A stretch of 64,000 nucleotides of DNA, taken from contig CM072809.1 of the NCBI GenBank assembly GCA_037013495.1, positions 14,408,501-14,472,500 of the forward strand, given 5' to 3'. Within the stretch, counting starts at the first letter, position 1; each line of letters starts with the position of its first letter. Under the pieces are notes generated by a model. That model saw nothing but the letters and a program-made list of their open reading frames with translations, made no database searches and was not told the origin of the DNA. Source of the stretch: Hippophae tibetana. Lineage: Eukaryota; Streptophyta; Magnoliopsida; Rosales; Elaeagnaceae. Below, piece after piece: positions 1 to 14,731 of the stretch. The translations under genes and the position numbers were made by a program.

Positions 1-180
1 GAGAGATACCAGATGCTTGATTAGAAGAATTTTCTAAAATTTTGTTTATGTTGGTCGATTCAATTATAAGGGAATCGCCCCATATATATATATATACTCA
101 TAATCACATTTAAAGCATAGATTAAAGCAGAGCTTGAAAAGGGGGACAAATAAAAGAAGATAAAAAATTAGGAAATTAAC

Positions 181-900
181 CTATACTGTAGTAGCAGCAG
201 TTGTAGCAAGAACGCTACCACTCTCATTCCCTTCACCACCAAAACCAGTATCTCCTCCACCGCCAGAAACACTAATACTTCCAACTCCGGAAACCCCAGT
301 CGCCGGCGGTGGAACATTCAATGAAGCCACCACCGTTGTAGCTGTTGTAACACTAGGCCTCTTCCTCTTCTTCTTCTCATAAGGTATCCCTCTAGCTTTG
401 GCTTGGCTTTCCCTCACTTCCCTTAAATAAATTCTGACAGCTCTTGCTCCAAAAGGATTTGATTCTGGTCGTCCACCGTTTTCTTCATAAGCAGCTCTAA
501 GCCGTCCGATGAGCGCGTCGAGACTACCCCAAGCTTGTTTGAGTGGACAAGCACATGGAGCTGGCGGGCTCGGGTGTCCGAAATAAGGACAACCCGAAAT
601 ATGAACCTTGGTTTTTCCAAACTGGTCTAAGTATTTCAAGAATTCTATAACATGAGCACCACTGCATCGAGCTAATGTTAAAGGAGGTTTGTGGTTTTCC
701 AAGTACTGTAAGAAGGTGTTCCAGTCTCTGCGTTTTTGTGACTCGTACCGACTCAGTGGTGCTGACGTTGTTGAACTCGGAATAATATTGTCTGGTGGGA
801 CTGACCCGGTTGCTGATGGACCCTCTCTGCTATTCGGATCAAATTCAGATGTTAATATTGCTATTGTTGTGGATGTAGTTCCTTCTGTAGTTGAATCCAT
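181..900 (-). CDS. LSH6: ALOG-domain protein, LSH6-like
   Basis: Single-exon reading frame of 239 codons. The ALOG domain spans roughly residues 50-173: it opens with [18 protein letters not shown], carries the zinc-ribbon insert ([10 protein letters not shown], then [11 protein letters not shown], residues 100-122) and contains [20 protein letters not shown] basic nuclear-localisation run EKKKRKRP follows at 175-182. ALOG proteins are plant nuclear regulators of organ boundaries and light-dependent growth, probably DNA-binding, with a core related to tyrosine-recombinase DNA-binding domains. The spellings FLQYL, CPYFGH and [26 protein letters not shown] fit the LSH6 subgroup better than LSH3/4 or LSH10. 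An upstream in-frame Met (912) would add four residues; I prefer the MDSTTEG start because family members often start near MDS or MES. The termini are low-complexity (Ser/Thr/Gly/Val), as usual in the family. It has no introns, as is typical. The frame is intact and probably functional. Confidence 0.95.
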   Translation of the reverse strand: MDSTTEGTTSTTIAILTSEFDPNSREGPSATGSVPPDNIIPSSTTSAPLSRYESQKRRDWNTFLQYLENHKPPLTLARCSGAHVIEFLKYLDQFGKTKVHISGCPYFGHPSPPAPCACPLKQAWGSLDALIGRLRAAYEENGGRPESNPFGARAVRIYLREVRESQAKARGIPYEKKKRKRPSVTTATTVVASLNVPPPATGVSGVGSISVSGGGGDTGFGGEGNESGSVLATTAATTV

Positions 901-1300
901 ATAGCCGACCAAGTTAATTAAATTAAGTCGTTCTCTTGAGTTATGATGATCAGCCTTGATTGGAGATATATCTTCTAACTTAGTTGTTGTTGTTTTTTTC
1001 CCCCCTTCTATTCTTGGGTTTGATTTAACTCTCTAGCTCTCTTCTCTTTCTCTCTTGCACGCTACTCTTTGTTGTACTTCTAAAAATATTACGGTGGATC
1101 ATTTTCATTTGAGTTTTGTTTGAATCATGAGAAAACTAGTTTTAGGGGGCTGAAAATGAGAAGGAGAGGGGAATGAAGTCGAAAAGAAGAGAGAGAGAGA
1201 GAGAGGATGGGACGTAAAAAGCATGGGTGAATGAACGAGTATGAATGGGATCTATCATCTTTTTTTTTATTTTTTCTTTCAATTTCTATATTTAGGAGTG
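901..1300 (-). promoter_or_regulatory. 5' UTR and proximal promoter of the LSH6-like gene
   Basis: Sequence immediately upstream of the minus-strand start codon. It contains pyrimidine-rich runs on the plus strand near 990-1065 and a short (GA)n microsatellite near 1189-1206. GA/CT repeats are common in plant 5' leaders and core promoters. No TATA box or start site can be assigned with certainty. Confidence 0.4.
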
Positions 1301-4300
1301 TTATCTCGCGCAGATTAGTAAGTTTAAACAGATACTAATTAACCAAACTTATATTCATCTAACCTTATTTTATATAGAATTTAATTTAAAATAGTAAAAA
1401 TAATTCTTAATCCAAATTAAATATAAATGAAATGTTCAAAAATGATAAAAACTATTCTGAATTGTTAATTATATGTTTTTAGATAATTATACTTTTTTAT
1501 ATAAATTAAAAAATATTTTTAATAATATTAAAGTTCTTTAATACAAAAATCATTACAGGAAAACAACAAAATATAAAAAATAATATTATAATAACTAATC
1601 AATTACAAAAAATACATTAATAACATCATATTACATTATTATTCAAATATTAAAATTTAAAATATTATTAATTTTTTTTTCCAAAACATAACATTCATTT
1701 TATTTTTTAATTAATACATTAACAATTATTATATTCAACCAATTAATTATTAATAATAAATTTAGAAATTATATTAGTAAGAAAATAATTAAAAATCAAC
1801 TAATTAAAAATATTATATTTATTATATGAACTAAACATTATATTTAAATAAAATTACATATATATAGATTTTAATTTTTTTGAATTATTTTATTCATCCC
1901 ATAAATGTTTAATAATGCATTTTAAAGTATAATGTGAACTTCTTTATCCTTTATTTGATTAATAAATTATTATTTTAATTTATATTATATTATTAGCCCT
2001 ATGTATTTAGTAATTTTTTTAATAATTTTATATCTTAAATTTAATTTTACTTTATTAAATATAAAAAAATTAAATAATATTAAAAAAATTTATTAAAAAA
2101 TAACGTGTGAATAGTATCACACTAAAATTTACGAGTGCTCTATATTTGGTGTGGATTTAGTGATGAGTTGGAGCAACTGTTATACCACAAGTTAGACCAT
2201 TTTGATACAATGGTGTTAGCTTAGAGACTCATAGACGTGTTACTAATCTATTGTAGAGGATAAATATAAATTGAAAAATAGATAAAATATGTACAAGCCT
2301 CGTTCACTTTTTTATGCTTATTAATGAACGGTAGAAAAGTTAAAATTAAAATAACAAATTATTTTTTAATTACGTCTCATAAATTAGTGAAATATTTTTT
2401 TAAAGATATTTTTGTGTGATTCAAACTTATGAATTAAAACGAAAAAAATAAGGTAAATATTATCTCCAAAAATATGAAAATAATAAAAAATAATTTTTAA
2501 ATTTACGATTTTTTTCTACCATATGTTTATATAGTAAAATAAAAAATACTTATCATTATCTTCGTTCTTCACACACTTTAATAAACACACCATAAATGAA
2601 AAGCGATAAGGAAATACGAGATTGAATAATATAAGAAAAGAAAAATAAAATAAAATGTTTAACTCATCTTCAAATTTATTTTGCTAATTCCACCCCTACT
2701 CAAATTTATCTTTTTGCCGTTTCTTTTTCAATATTTTTTTCTTTTTTTTTTAGAATGTGTTAGTATATGTAAATAAATGTTTAAGTTTTGTATTTTTTTA
2801 TTCAAATAAAAACCTCTATAGGTGGAAGAGACCTTAACTTCCTTTTATCACCTAAACCATCAATTTTATAAAAAGAGTTTAAAATTTTGAGTTAGCAGTA
2901 GAGGTGATCGAGATTACCATTTGTAGATTAGGTAAAAGATCTAATTATATTGTTTTTTGAGTGTGTGAATATATTATAAGTATATATTACCCTAAATTTT
3001 TATTTTCACCGTATAATTATATAAATATTTATTTATTCAAAACAAAAATATAAACAAATTAATATTACTAATTAAATGATGTAGAAAAATAATAATTAAA
3101 TAATGCTGAAAATTAGCGTGAACAAGCGTTTAAATTGAATTTTTAACATATGTTAATTTTTCAAAATGTATTTAAAAAAAATAGAATTTCATTAAATATA
3201 AAAATGTATTATTTAGATAAAAAGTTATCAATCTAAATATATCAACAACAAAAAATTATAAAACCAAAATTAAAAATATTTTTAAATATATTTAAAAAAC
3301 CTTGAGATTTTTTTGCTTTCAATAATGTAAATCTAGATAAGGATTTAGATCGATGATAAAACATAAACATCCTCATCATAACATAACATATATCATTATA
3401 AATAAATATATAGATTTAAAAAAATATCCTAGAACTAGATCTAGTTAAATAAAACAAATTTTTATTTTTATTTAAAATAACTAATAAAAAATTAACAAAA
3501 TAAATCTATCAAAAATTAGTAGAAATCAGATAGATTTCTTATAGGCTTCAGAGAACAAGAAAAAAAATGTGAGGTTATTATGGAAGCTTAATATTGTATC
3601 TGATAAACTTTTTATGTTTTATTTTTAATTTTTTTTTAATATATATATTTAATATATATTTTATATTCGTTCAAAATTATAAATTTTTTATAATTTTAAT
3701 AATTTTAACCTAACAATCCAATTATAGAGGGTCATTATAATACTGACAAATAATACTAGATTTTATAAGATATTTGAGATAATAGATAATACTATTTAAT
3801 ATATATTTAAATAATTTTTTTGAATATATATTTAATTTTTGATATAAATTGATGAGTGTTTCAAAATAAAAGTGGTATAAAAAAAGTGTTAAAAAATAAT
3901 TTTGTTATTAATATATATAATTAAGAGAGAGAAAAACTTTTATTCATATAATATAACTAAGAGAGCAGTTTTCACAAATTCACGTGGTGGCTCGGCCCCT
4001 GGACATGATATTAACCCTTGGGCCCTCCACAAACAAATCACGATGATTAATGTAACGTGTGAATGCTAAATTTGTTGTCAAATTAAATAAATATATTATA
4101 ATAATTTTTATAAATTCGATAATAATATTATATTTAATCACATCTCCACTAACAATAATAAACATGCGATTTCCTTTATTTCATATTTCACCTTTTGTTA
4201 TTCTTTTGGTAAGCATTACTATATGATCTGTTTTTATTTTTTTAATAATAAAATTATCATCAATGTTTTATAATTTATCAAAGTTTATAGCTTAATTTTT

Positions 4301-4983
4301 ACTTTTGATAGAGATATCATCAATCTGTGTTATAGAAATATTATTTCAATCAATAGATAATATAAGTTAATATTTAATATTTTTTTGTTATTTAAACCTA
4401 CTTAAATAATTTAAGTAATAGATTTGAATAAATTATAAAAATTTGGTAATAATATTGTTACTCAAGTGAGGTTTATTTATCTAAATGATAGTGATGATAA
4501 TTAATAGTATATCTATCCTATCTAAAATTCAATAGTAAATAATAAATTATAAAAATTATGTGATAATTTTGTTAGTTTATAAAAAATAATAATAAAGGTT
4601 TACGATTCCTTCTTATTGAAAATATTTTCACAAAATAATAATTATTTCCTATTAAATATATTCTCAAATTCATTTTATACCTTAATCCCAAAAAAAAGTT
4701 CATTTTTTTAGGAAATATGTATTTTCAGATTCGAACTTATTGACCTTTTACACATTTTATTAAGTAGTTATAAGTACAGAAATTAATTTGATGATTGGCT
4801 CTTTTAAAAAATTATAATGAGAAAAAATTATTTTTCAATAAATTTATATTTAGTTTTGTTTATTTGAAAATTGGAACGATTAAGTCTAATTTCTAAAATA
4901 ATTGCTTAAAATTTAACAAAATAGAGATATTTAATAATTAATTATTGACACATACTCGATCTTTTTTAAATACCCAATAACAC
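1301..4983. other. AT-rich intergenic spacer
   Basis: Very AT-rich DNA with many poly-A/T runs and no reading frame that resembles a protein. A short frame near 3980-4165 (minus) has no recognisable motif. I see no gene, RNA gene or clear element end. Confidence 0.6.
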
Positions 4984-5230
4984 TACAAATTTAAAGAAGT
5001 AGAAGTGAAGTTTTTGAATGATAGGTGAATATATTGTTCCGTCAAGAATGGACAAGAAGAATAGAGAAGAAAAAAATCATGCATTGTAACTAAAGTCACT
5101 ATTTAAAGATGAAGTAACCAATCATGTCCTAGCTATATTGCAACTAACTAACAGAATATAGCATCTTTTTATGTCAAATAATTTCTTAGAGCTTATAATT
5201 AAATATATATTTTACATACTTTAATAACTA
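4984..5230 (-). repeat. 3' LTR (left copy) of the old copia fossil
   Basis: Matches 8250-8500 along its length, with shared blocks such as agtttttgaat, gcatctttttatg and aaatatatattttaca in the same order. Divergence is high, with several small indels. Confidence 0.7.
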
Positions 5231-8200
5231 ATGATACCAAAAATTTGATTTCAAAAACATGAAACTAATTAGAAGAAAGATATTTGACCAAAGTATCAGC
5301 ATGTCAAGTTGATCATAGGAAACATGCTTGAAGAACCAAATCATGAAAAAAAATGCCGATCTAACTTAATATGTTAAGTACGAGCATGTTGTATAAGATT
5401 TTTAACCAAACTTTAACCACTAAGTTTATCATAAAAAAAGAAAGACGAACTTATATAAGTAAGTACAATTTAAAAAACAAAGATTAAAACCAAAGCAACT
5501 TGAAAACAGCAACAACCATAACATGATATTTAGATTTAGTGTTTGATCACAATATAACTTTTTGCTTAACCATGTGTCAAGAAATGAGATTTTCACCTTA
5601 GAAAATACAATATTCATTGGTGTATTTTCTGTCATAAATTGGAAAGCCGAATCAATATCATAAAATGCAATAACATAAAGAACAACACATTTAAAGAATG
5701 CAAAATTACGATGAATATTCATACTTAAGTATCTTAATAATCTCTTAGCAGCTACCTAATGAGTATAACTTGATTATACTATTTAATAACACCAAATGAC
5801 ACATCTGTATGTGTCAATATGTAGAATTGTAAACCAACAACTCTAGTCCTACAAAAAGTAGCATCTTCAAGAGGTATTTCATCAATTTTAGTAATATTAT
5901 TGCATGTGGTCATAAGAGTATCAAATCTTTAGTGTCTAGAAATCCACATCTATATAATAATTCCGTAATATTTTTTTGTTGATTCAAATATAACACATTA
6001 CCATTAAGTGTAACCTCAATACTAAGAAAATTGAGAATACCTAAATCTTTAAGTGTAAATTGAGCATTGAAAACAATGGTTTTAAAAGCATATGACTAGA
6101 AAGAAGAAGGAACTTTGGATTGAAACATAAATGCAAGGCTTCTTTCTACAATGCTCTTATGCTTGTACTCAACTACTTCATTTTATTATAAAGTGTGAAA
6201 ACAAGTATATATGTGCAAAATTCCATCTTTTTCAAGAGTTGTAACCAAGTTTTGAAATCTACCTCATCATTAGTTTGACTGACTTTAATATAAATAAAAA
6301 AATGTGTAACTATCATACCTTTAAAGCATAGAAAAATAAATATGGTTTTGTCATTAGTTTGTAATAAATAAATTCAAATGAAATGGGTATAATAATTCAA
6401 AATGGGCAAAAAATATTTTTCATTATTATAGAAAAGAATAGATGATATTCATAGGTCCAAGTAATGTAACGGGATAGTACTTTTAGTATGTGAGGACAAA
6501 AAGTGTAGCTTGTTGCATCATAAGAGGGATTACCAAGCTTATTATGCCACTTATGCTAATTTAAAAATAACTTGTCATAGGCTAATATAAAAGTTGAACC
6601 TATTGGAGAATTATAGGTAATTGACTAAGATGTGTAACTTACAACACCAATGATTTCAAAAAGTCCATTTGTATTAGTACCCTGAAACAAAACCCTTTTG
6701 ATAGCACATTTCTTGACATATAATGAATTTGAATAAAATTCAATAAGCATAAGGTTATCAATACATAACTTTTGAACAGATAAAAGATTTGCATACGTTT
6801 AAGGTATATGAAAGATATTATTAATAGAAAATGAACAATTTTCATAAATATTAAAATTACATGACCTAATATTAGAAATAGGTAAGTTACAACAATCACT
6901 ATAAATAATACTTTCAAAGCATGGATAAGAAGAAAAATTTGAACATTCTTAGCATATGGAGTGAGATGATCACTTGTTCCTAAGTCAAGAAACTAGTACT
7001 TGCCACATTAACAACAAGTGTTGTAAAAGCATCATCAGACATAGAATTCATAATTGTAGCATTAGATACATTTTTGTTATGATGTTTGTCCATTAGAACA
7101 TCTCTTAAAACAAAACAAGAAGCTGCAAGACGTCCAAGCTTATCATAGATTTGGTAAATAGGAGTATAAGATGATCAGAACTCCCATTTGACGTATGTAC
7201 CATTTGGATTGCCACCATATATATATTTATGAGATGAAAATGGTATACTAAAGTCTAATTCTTGAGATAATTATGAAAGTTTCATTGTGGACGAATATCA
7301 TTTGTGGCATTTCCATTATTAGGTTGATTTTATTTTATAATTCTTGAAAGTGTAAACATTTCTTGAAGTAAGATTGCATGATTTGTGAAATGACATCATA
7401 AGTTAATAACATGCATTCAAAATTCTTAATCTAGTTATGCATAACCCTAACATATAATCACAATTAAGTCATCTTAAATGTAATTACAAAAGATAAATAA
7501 CATGAAGTAAGTCCATTCAATATATAAATAACCAACCCTTTTTAAGAAGAATTTCACTAACTATAGCAAGGTGATCTAATAATGTTTTAGTCTTTAGCAA
7601 ATTATCAGCAATAGATGAACCATTATAGGAAAGAGTTTGAAGCTTGTTTCGCAACTCCATTACTCTAAATTGAGCAGTGTTATTGGAACGCTCCTCAAAA
7701 GCAAGTCATTGTTCTTATGTAAAAAAATTCCCAACTAACATTGCGTTCATTCTTTGTGTAATTGAGGTGTAAATTTAATTTTTAACCAATAAATTATATT
7801 GCATCCATGTGACAAATTAAGGGTTTTGTGCTAGACAATAATCATAAAAAAGGTAAAGGTTTAGCAAGAGTACCATTTATGAACCCTTCTAATCTATAGG
7901 TCATAATGAAACATAAGAATTGCTCACATCATACTAGGTAGTTATAATTATCCAATTTAATAGATAACAAGATATTGTTTGGAGGTATAATAATAAAAAT
8001 TCTTTAACAAAACATTAAGAATCGAAAAAGATGCAGATACCATATGAGAATTATTTTTTTAGCATCATCTCGTATTGGTAGAGTAGAAGTAACGTGTTGA
8101 TTTAAGGAACCACCATTACCTTGTACATTTGTAATTGTATCATTGATAAAAAAGACGATAAAGGGAGTTAAAAAAGATAATATATCTCTATACGAATTAT

Positions 8201-8249
8201 TTGAACTCGTATCCATATATTAATATGATCTTATCGTGTTGTAATACCA

Positions 8250-8500
8250 TACAAATAAACTTAAAAAGTGTTAAACTAAAGTTTTTGAATAGTATATAAA
8301 TCTTATTCAATCAAGAATAAAGAAGTTAGAATCATACATTGTGACTAAAATCTCACACTATTTATAAGATTAAGTAGCCTATCATATATTAGTTATATTG
8401 TAACTAATTAAGAGAATATAACATCTTTTTATGCATATTTGCATCCATTAATTATGTGCAGTTTATAAGTAAATATATATTTTACAAACTCTAATAAGCA
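8250..8500 (-). repeat. 5' LTR (right copy) of the old copia fossil
   Basis: Partner of 4984-5230. It lies next to the decayed primer-binding complement (gtgttgtaatacca), which fixes the element's orientation as minus. Confidence 0.7.
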
Positions 8501-11500
8501 TAAATATTGAAATTAGGTCTTTTAAAATTTTAAAATTATATAAAATAGGTAATATTTTTGTTTTTTTGGATATTATTGTATTAATATTAACTAAAACTAA
8601 GTATAACAATTTTTTTATACAACTCAAATTCAATTACTCATTGAGACTCAACCTTAAACATTTAACATGTTCAAATAATGTTATCAATATTAGAATGATA
8701 ATTCTCATTCCTACCTTAAATGTTTGCATTCTATCAAATTTGCAAAATATTTGTAGAGATTAAAATATATAGTTAATTATACATTTATATTCAAATTAAT
8801 AAAATTTATATTTAAAATAAAATTAATTGCAACTTATGTTTAAAATATGTTAAATTTGATTAGTGTAAAAGCATATATAAAATTAGATTGATGATTTTGA
8901 TAGTTGTTAAAAATCAAAATAAAATATGTTATATTTAATTATAATATTGTATTTTTATAATAAAGTACTCTATTTAGTGATATTAAGTTTTAATTAATTG
9001 AGTTCTCATAATCAAATATATATAATAAATTTATAAAAATTGTGAAACTTGGTTCAAGAGTGTAATTCCTAACCAATCCAATAAAGGATTTTGTTCATTG
9101 GATTATATCCATCGGTAGAAAATTGAAGGCATTATGCTAAAGTGACATTCGTGCTATTCATGCATAACTCATTAATTAGCTATTAAATCTATCAAAAAAA
9201 TTAAAAAATAAAATTAATGTATTTTTTTATCTAAACAAAGAGATTGTTAAGCTTTTTTAGAAACTTTATTTTTTATTATAACTTAATGTATGTATTTTTT
9301 AATATAATATGATTTAATATAATTAGTCTTGTTAAGTATCCCATAATTATCTTTAACATTTTACCTCTTTAATTTAACCTCTAATCTAACAATAACACAT
9401 TAATTAATATATACAACATATTATTATTTCTTTTAATCCTAAAATACTTTACAATACATGAGATAACAATTTATAGCTAAATAAAATAAATTAATTAATC
9501 AAAGATAATAAATATATATTATTCTATATAGTAAGACATTATCTAATTATCTTTGACCCCGTAAATAAAGTAAAATTATGATTAAATGTATTTCAACTCA
9601 CCTTTTTTACATACTAAAAATTATTTAGTATAATATTTTTTATATTCATACTTATTAAATAAATGGGATAATATAATTCCGTTATATTTAAAAAAGATAG
9701 TGTAAATACATTTTATAAAAATAATTATAGATTTATACTGTTAAACTTTTTAATATCTTATATTATCAATTTAGTTTTAATTTAAAAAATAGTTTTAATC
9801 ATATGTAGTCGTCGTGTCGTCGTCGTCATCATCACTCTTTTCCTTCTTTCATTCACTCTCCGGTCTTTCATTTTCTCGACAATTTTAGGAGAGCAAAAAA
9901 TAGCAGAAGAGAGGCAATGAATGATAAAGAAAATAATAAAAAAATTAAAACAAAATATCATTTAATTTTGAGAATAAAACCTAAAATTTAAATATATTTT
10001 GTGTTGTTTATAAATACTAAGAGGACATAAATTAAAATTTTATTAAATTAAAACATTAAGTTAGACCACATTAATAATATGAAAGAAAAGATATATTATT
10101 ACAAAAATATATATTGATACTATCGGGCACCTATCCCAATCAACTGAGTGCACTAATAAAAAATCTCATATTATCCAAGTATATGTTATTTGCTATTTGG
10201 TTTAAAAATAAAATTAAAGAATAAGATTTATTTATGTAATTATTAATTTAAATTATAGGTTTAAATCATTTTTTTTAAGTTTAAATCATATTATATATGC
10301 TATTTAAATTATAGAAAAAAGAGAATATATGCTTTGGGCATATTAATTAGGGTAGGGTGGGTTACTGCAAAGATTTATTTTAACAGAAGTATCTAACTAC
10401 ATTAGTTATTTTTGTATGCAATTTAGGCCACTACGACATGCTTAACATTTCACTTGGGCCAAAACCTTTTTTTTTCCTTTAATTTTTTGATTTTTTGATT
10501 ATATTTGTTGTTAATTTTTACTTCAAAATATAAGTTGATTATTAATTTTTTAAAATATATAATTTAATCTCTACTATCTTAAAATTTAAATATTTTATTT
10601 CAATTAATTAGCAGAATTTGATGCTCAATATTTTTACAGAAACTATTAAATTGGATAGAAGTATTAAATTTTAAAATATTAAGGATTAATTTATGCGTTT
10701 TAAAGCCTCGATCAAGAGTATAATTTTTTTCTTTCCATTTTTTAATATAAATTTTAACATAAATAATTATTTAAATCCGAAAATTTTCAACCATATAATG
10801 CTGCAAGAATAAGCGTAATTGAGTAAAGAATCTTAGATTGTGATTAACAGCTGAGATCACCATTATCCATTAATATATGCACGAAAAATAAAAAAGATAA
10901 TAAAAGACTGAGAGGTTTGATTCTATATTAATAGATCAATGATGGAAACGTAACACATCAGTAATTTGGCACCTGTGACTAGCAACTTTGTCAAGAATAA
11001 AATCAATTTCAACCGAAGCACTCGGATTTTTAGAATATATATAATTTTATTTATTTTATTTTTTAATTATTCATATTTATTCCTCCACCTCCTTTCTAGT
11101 ATGGTTAATAATAAAAAAAATGGCCTTCTTAATCACTTGTTCAAACTTTCATGCTAACTGTTCACAAAGGATAAACATTTTGTATGCTTATTGGACACCA
11201 TTTAGTATTCAATTAGTCGGGTCTAAATATATATATTGAGAATTTATATACATTACAATCATAAATAAAATTTCAGTTTCTTTGCTATTATATTTATGTA
11301 AATCCAAGTATGATTATTAATAATATTACATAACATTATCTATTTTTTTTAAATATATCACACTATTATATCTTTTGAAATTTTCTTTGATAGGGGCTAG
11401 AGTGGAATATAATAGGGTTCATGATTATGCAATTTTGCTAATCAACTTATTTTTGTTCATACTCTAAAAAGATCAATGAATAATTTTCTCGAAATAAAAA

Positions 11501-12150
11501 CTGATTATTTCTGTAAACAAATATTTAAATTGGAGTTTCTTACAAAATGTTCATATCCCATATAATACTTTTAAATTATATTATAGTTTAAAAAGAGTTA
11601 AAATTTAACTTGTAATTTAAGAATTAATTTTTTAATAAGATTTTTAGCTTTTAATATTTTTAAATTTATTTACCAATTTGAATAATATAGTTTCATATCT
11701 ATATAAATTGATAAAATAATTTAAAATTAAACAATATAAATTAATAAATACATAAAAAATAAATTATAACAATATTAAGTATATAGTATGCATAACAATA
11801 AATATTTATATATTTATACATGATATAATAAAGAATGACTAAATTACATAAAAGATAAAAAATATAACTTTTTTAATAAACTATAACTTACATAACTATT
11901 TTGCAAAAAAATATAACATTAATTTTTTATTTTATTATAATAAAAACAACCTAAAAATTTATATTTAAATATTTATCTTTTATTCACCTGCAATATAGAT
12001 CCTACAATATCGGTTCTATTTGAGAATATACAAGTAACATGGTATATTTTGGTAAATAAAAAATATAATATTTATTATATCATCATATAACAATGTTTAC
12101 AAAAGACAATCAACATAAAAAACAAGAATATCTTGCATATATCTCAATAA
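8501..12150. other. AT-rich intergenic spacer
   Basis: AT-rich DNA without a recognisable protein. A (CGT/CGTC)-rich patch near 9805-9832 and several poly-A/T tracts are the only local features. Short frames at 8566-8763 and 10966-11157 are hydrophobic products of AT-rich sequence and resemble nothing known. Confidence 0.55.
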
Positions 12151-12153
12151 TGT

Positions 12154-14731
12154 TTAAGGGTGAGAAGACAGAGAAGGTTTTACAATCATCTGAAGGAACT
12201 GATTACAAGTCATTGTGTTATTACCACTCTTTCCACATCTACTACACAATATGATCTTCTTAATTACCTTTCCACGTGAACGTATGTGTCGCTTTCGTGG
12301 TCTTTCGCACTTCATCTTAGTGTTAGGAGGAAGTTCAACTAGGTCCATTATCTCTGGTGGAATGATCCACTCACCATTATCAGTTATAGGAAAAATGGAC
12401 TCAACATATGTTGTAATATAACAATTTACGGTGTACTTATTATCAACGAAAGAATGCACATCAACATATTGAAACCGGGCAACTACAATGGCATGACAAC
12501 ATAGGATCTTGTGAACATCAAACTCCCTATAACTATAAATTTTATTAAGTAGATTCACATCGTCACTGTTGTCACCATGTATAACCTAAGAGGGTTCCAA
12601 GTGTTATCGTTATTACATAATATATGTAATAAGAAGTAAGATTATATAGATATTTAACAAAAACAATGCAAATGGATAAACATGATAGTAGGTTAACAAT
12701 TGGTGAATGAATCATTTACTCGGAAAACATGTGCATTAATTTTGAAAACCCTATACCTCAACGACTTAAAGTGATTTGCATGCATGATTGATTGAACTTC
12801 ATCTGTAAGGAATCGAGTTCCCCATCTCATTCCATCCTCCTTACGTTCCACAAACCACTGTTGTATATTTCTACGGTAATACTCAACAAGCATAGTTATG
12901 GGTAATTCACACGCCGATTTCATTACATTATTAAAAGATTCAAAACCATTGGTGGTCATTATCACGTACCTATTCCTGGGAAATGCTGTAAAGATCGCTT
13001 CTCTTTACCTGCTTCCAATAAGTACTTCTCTATCAAAGGATCGATCTCTCTCAAATCCCTCATGTACTTGTCAAATTCACCCTTTGTATAAGCCCTTGAG
13101 CATCATCTGAACAAATGTATAATGTCAGGGTTCTTAAATTTGTGATTTAAATTCATCTTCATGTGAAACACACAATAACCATGCATTGCAGTATGAAATA
13201 CTTTTGGAACAACTTGAATAATATTTTGGTGTCTATCCGAAATAATAACAAGGTCGTCAACGTGCCCAACTAAAAATGATAATTTTAAAAAAACCATTCC
13301 CTAGCATCGTTATTCTCTGAATCTCCAACTCCAATGAAGTTTGGATATATATTGTTATTTTCATAAGAACCATTTGCCACAAACAATGTCCCAACATACC
13401 TACTAATAAGAATGCACCATCAATTGTAATCACATGTCTTATGCAGGATAAGAATCCTCTAATACATGGACTTAGTGCCATGAAAAAAATACTTAAATCT
13501 TTCCGATTGGTGAACTTCAATATGTGACGCTTCCATGATTTCTTTCCTTTAGAACATGACAATAGGAAAGAAGTTTGAGGAAATATTCCTCTTTAGTGCC
13601 ACATAGCAATATGAGAGCCTTTTCTTTAGACCTATTTATTGTGTTGTAACCAATATCAATCACAAACTCATTCTGACAATCATCAATAATATCTTTTGGC
13701 TTATAAACTCTTCCAGGCTGTACCAGTTTCATCTTAATAGCATTTGCTATTACTATTGAGGTCACGGTCCTATTTTTCCTCATGTACTTATTAGGATCGC
13801 GAGTATGTCTTGATTCAAATTGTTTTACCCTGAATCGATCTGATCCAGTGATCTTATTACATCTAATCATTCAAGTACAATTAGCTTGAATGCATTTTAT
13901 CACTACACAGTCTTTCTTGCTTGTCAGTGTCCTCATCTCAAATCTATTTCTTATAGCATGAAGCCCGACATATGTAGTGAAATCTATCTTATTATCAAAT
14001 ACTTGATTAACCTTCAAATCAAGCTCTACATGTGGCACCGACGAACCAACATCACTATTTGAAAAAATATTTGTAGGTGTACATGGTCGATTAGATAATA
14101 CTTTAATACTGTATCGAACTAAAGTTTTTCCTTGAGATTGAGATAAATCATTTTCAGAATCAACTCCTACAATGAGCCTAGAAGTGATTGATGAAATAAC
14201 ATTGTCACAAGGTTGCATTAATGCAGTTGTACAATTCTCATTTACATCACTCTTGTTTCTAAGAGCATTACCAATAAATTCATAAGGATTTGAAGAATGA
14301 TTAACACTTCATGCATCATCCACACTCTCAAAAATATTGTCGCAACTTACATGACCATTTCCAAAATTAACAAGTTCTTCACAACAAATAGAATGATGTG
14401 TATCTACAGATCTTATCTTATTTTTTGTAACATATACAATAGCCTTGCTTTGATTATCTTGAACATGAAGGTTAAAAAACTCATCGAGATCTTCGTCATT
14501 GCCTATTAAAATAGTAGGTAGTGTCAGATCATTTTTATAGAAGTATATCACTGAAATTTCATACTTGTACTTGTCGATCTTCAATTTTTGAAACAATTTA
14601 TCTTTAAAGTCATTATAGATAAATTCCTTTTTGATCCTTATCACCGAACATTCACCTCCTCGATATACTTCTTTGTCATCTTTCTTCGACCACTTACCAC
14701 CGTGAATTATTAGAATACTAAGATCATCCAT
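12154..14731 (-). mobile_element. Dead Mutator-like (MuDR) transposase
   Basis: Read from 14731 leftwards: an N-terminal PB1-like region (MDDLSILIIHGGKW); a MuDR DNA-binding region near 14100-13780 that ends in the degenerate Cys-rich C-x4-C-type stretch and the HTRDPN segment; the DDE core with VITIDGAFL near 13430 (first Asp), LVIISDRHQNI near 13240 (second Asp) and TTNGFESFN near 12950 (likely Glu); a SWIM-type zinc finger remnant (FDVHKILCCHA) near 12510; and a CCHC-like knuckle CSRCGKSGNNTMTC near 12220. The frame from 14731 to 13517 is continuous except for two TGA stops (near 14310 and at 13871, the latter probably from a Trp codon). Further left, at least three frame changes separate the blocks. 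The SWIM finger has lost its first Cys pair and the knuckle has Asn for His. Terminal inverted repeats were not found by eye. Clearly a pseudogene of an autonomous MULE. Confidence 0.9.

Larger units (their letters stand above)
4984..8500 (-). mobile_element. Old degraded Ty1/copia LTR retrotransposon
   Basis: Two diverged direct repeats (about 4984-5230 and 8250-8500) flank about 3 kb with copia coding traces on the minus strand. A gag start lies near 8216. A reverse-transcriptase/RNase H stretch near 5740-5900 resembles the family's VGGLQYLTHTRPDISFAV block. A decayed tRNA-Met primer-binding complement lies next to the right LTR (8236-8249). It is shorter than a full copia element and has many breaks, so it is ancient and internally deleted. 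No target-site duplication is convincing. The LTRs are too diverged to date by eye. Confidence 0.75.

Noticed and set aside
9805-9832. CGTCGTC-rich patch as a possible promoter or microsatellite
   Set aside because: Too short and imperfect, and no gene adjoins it.
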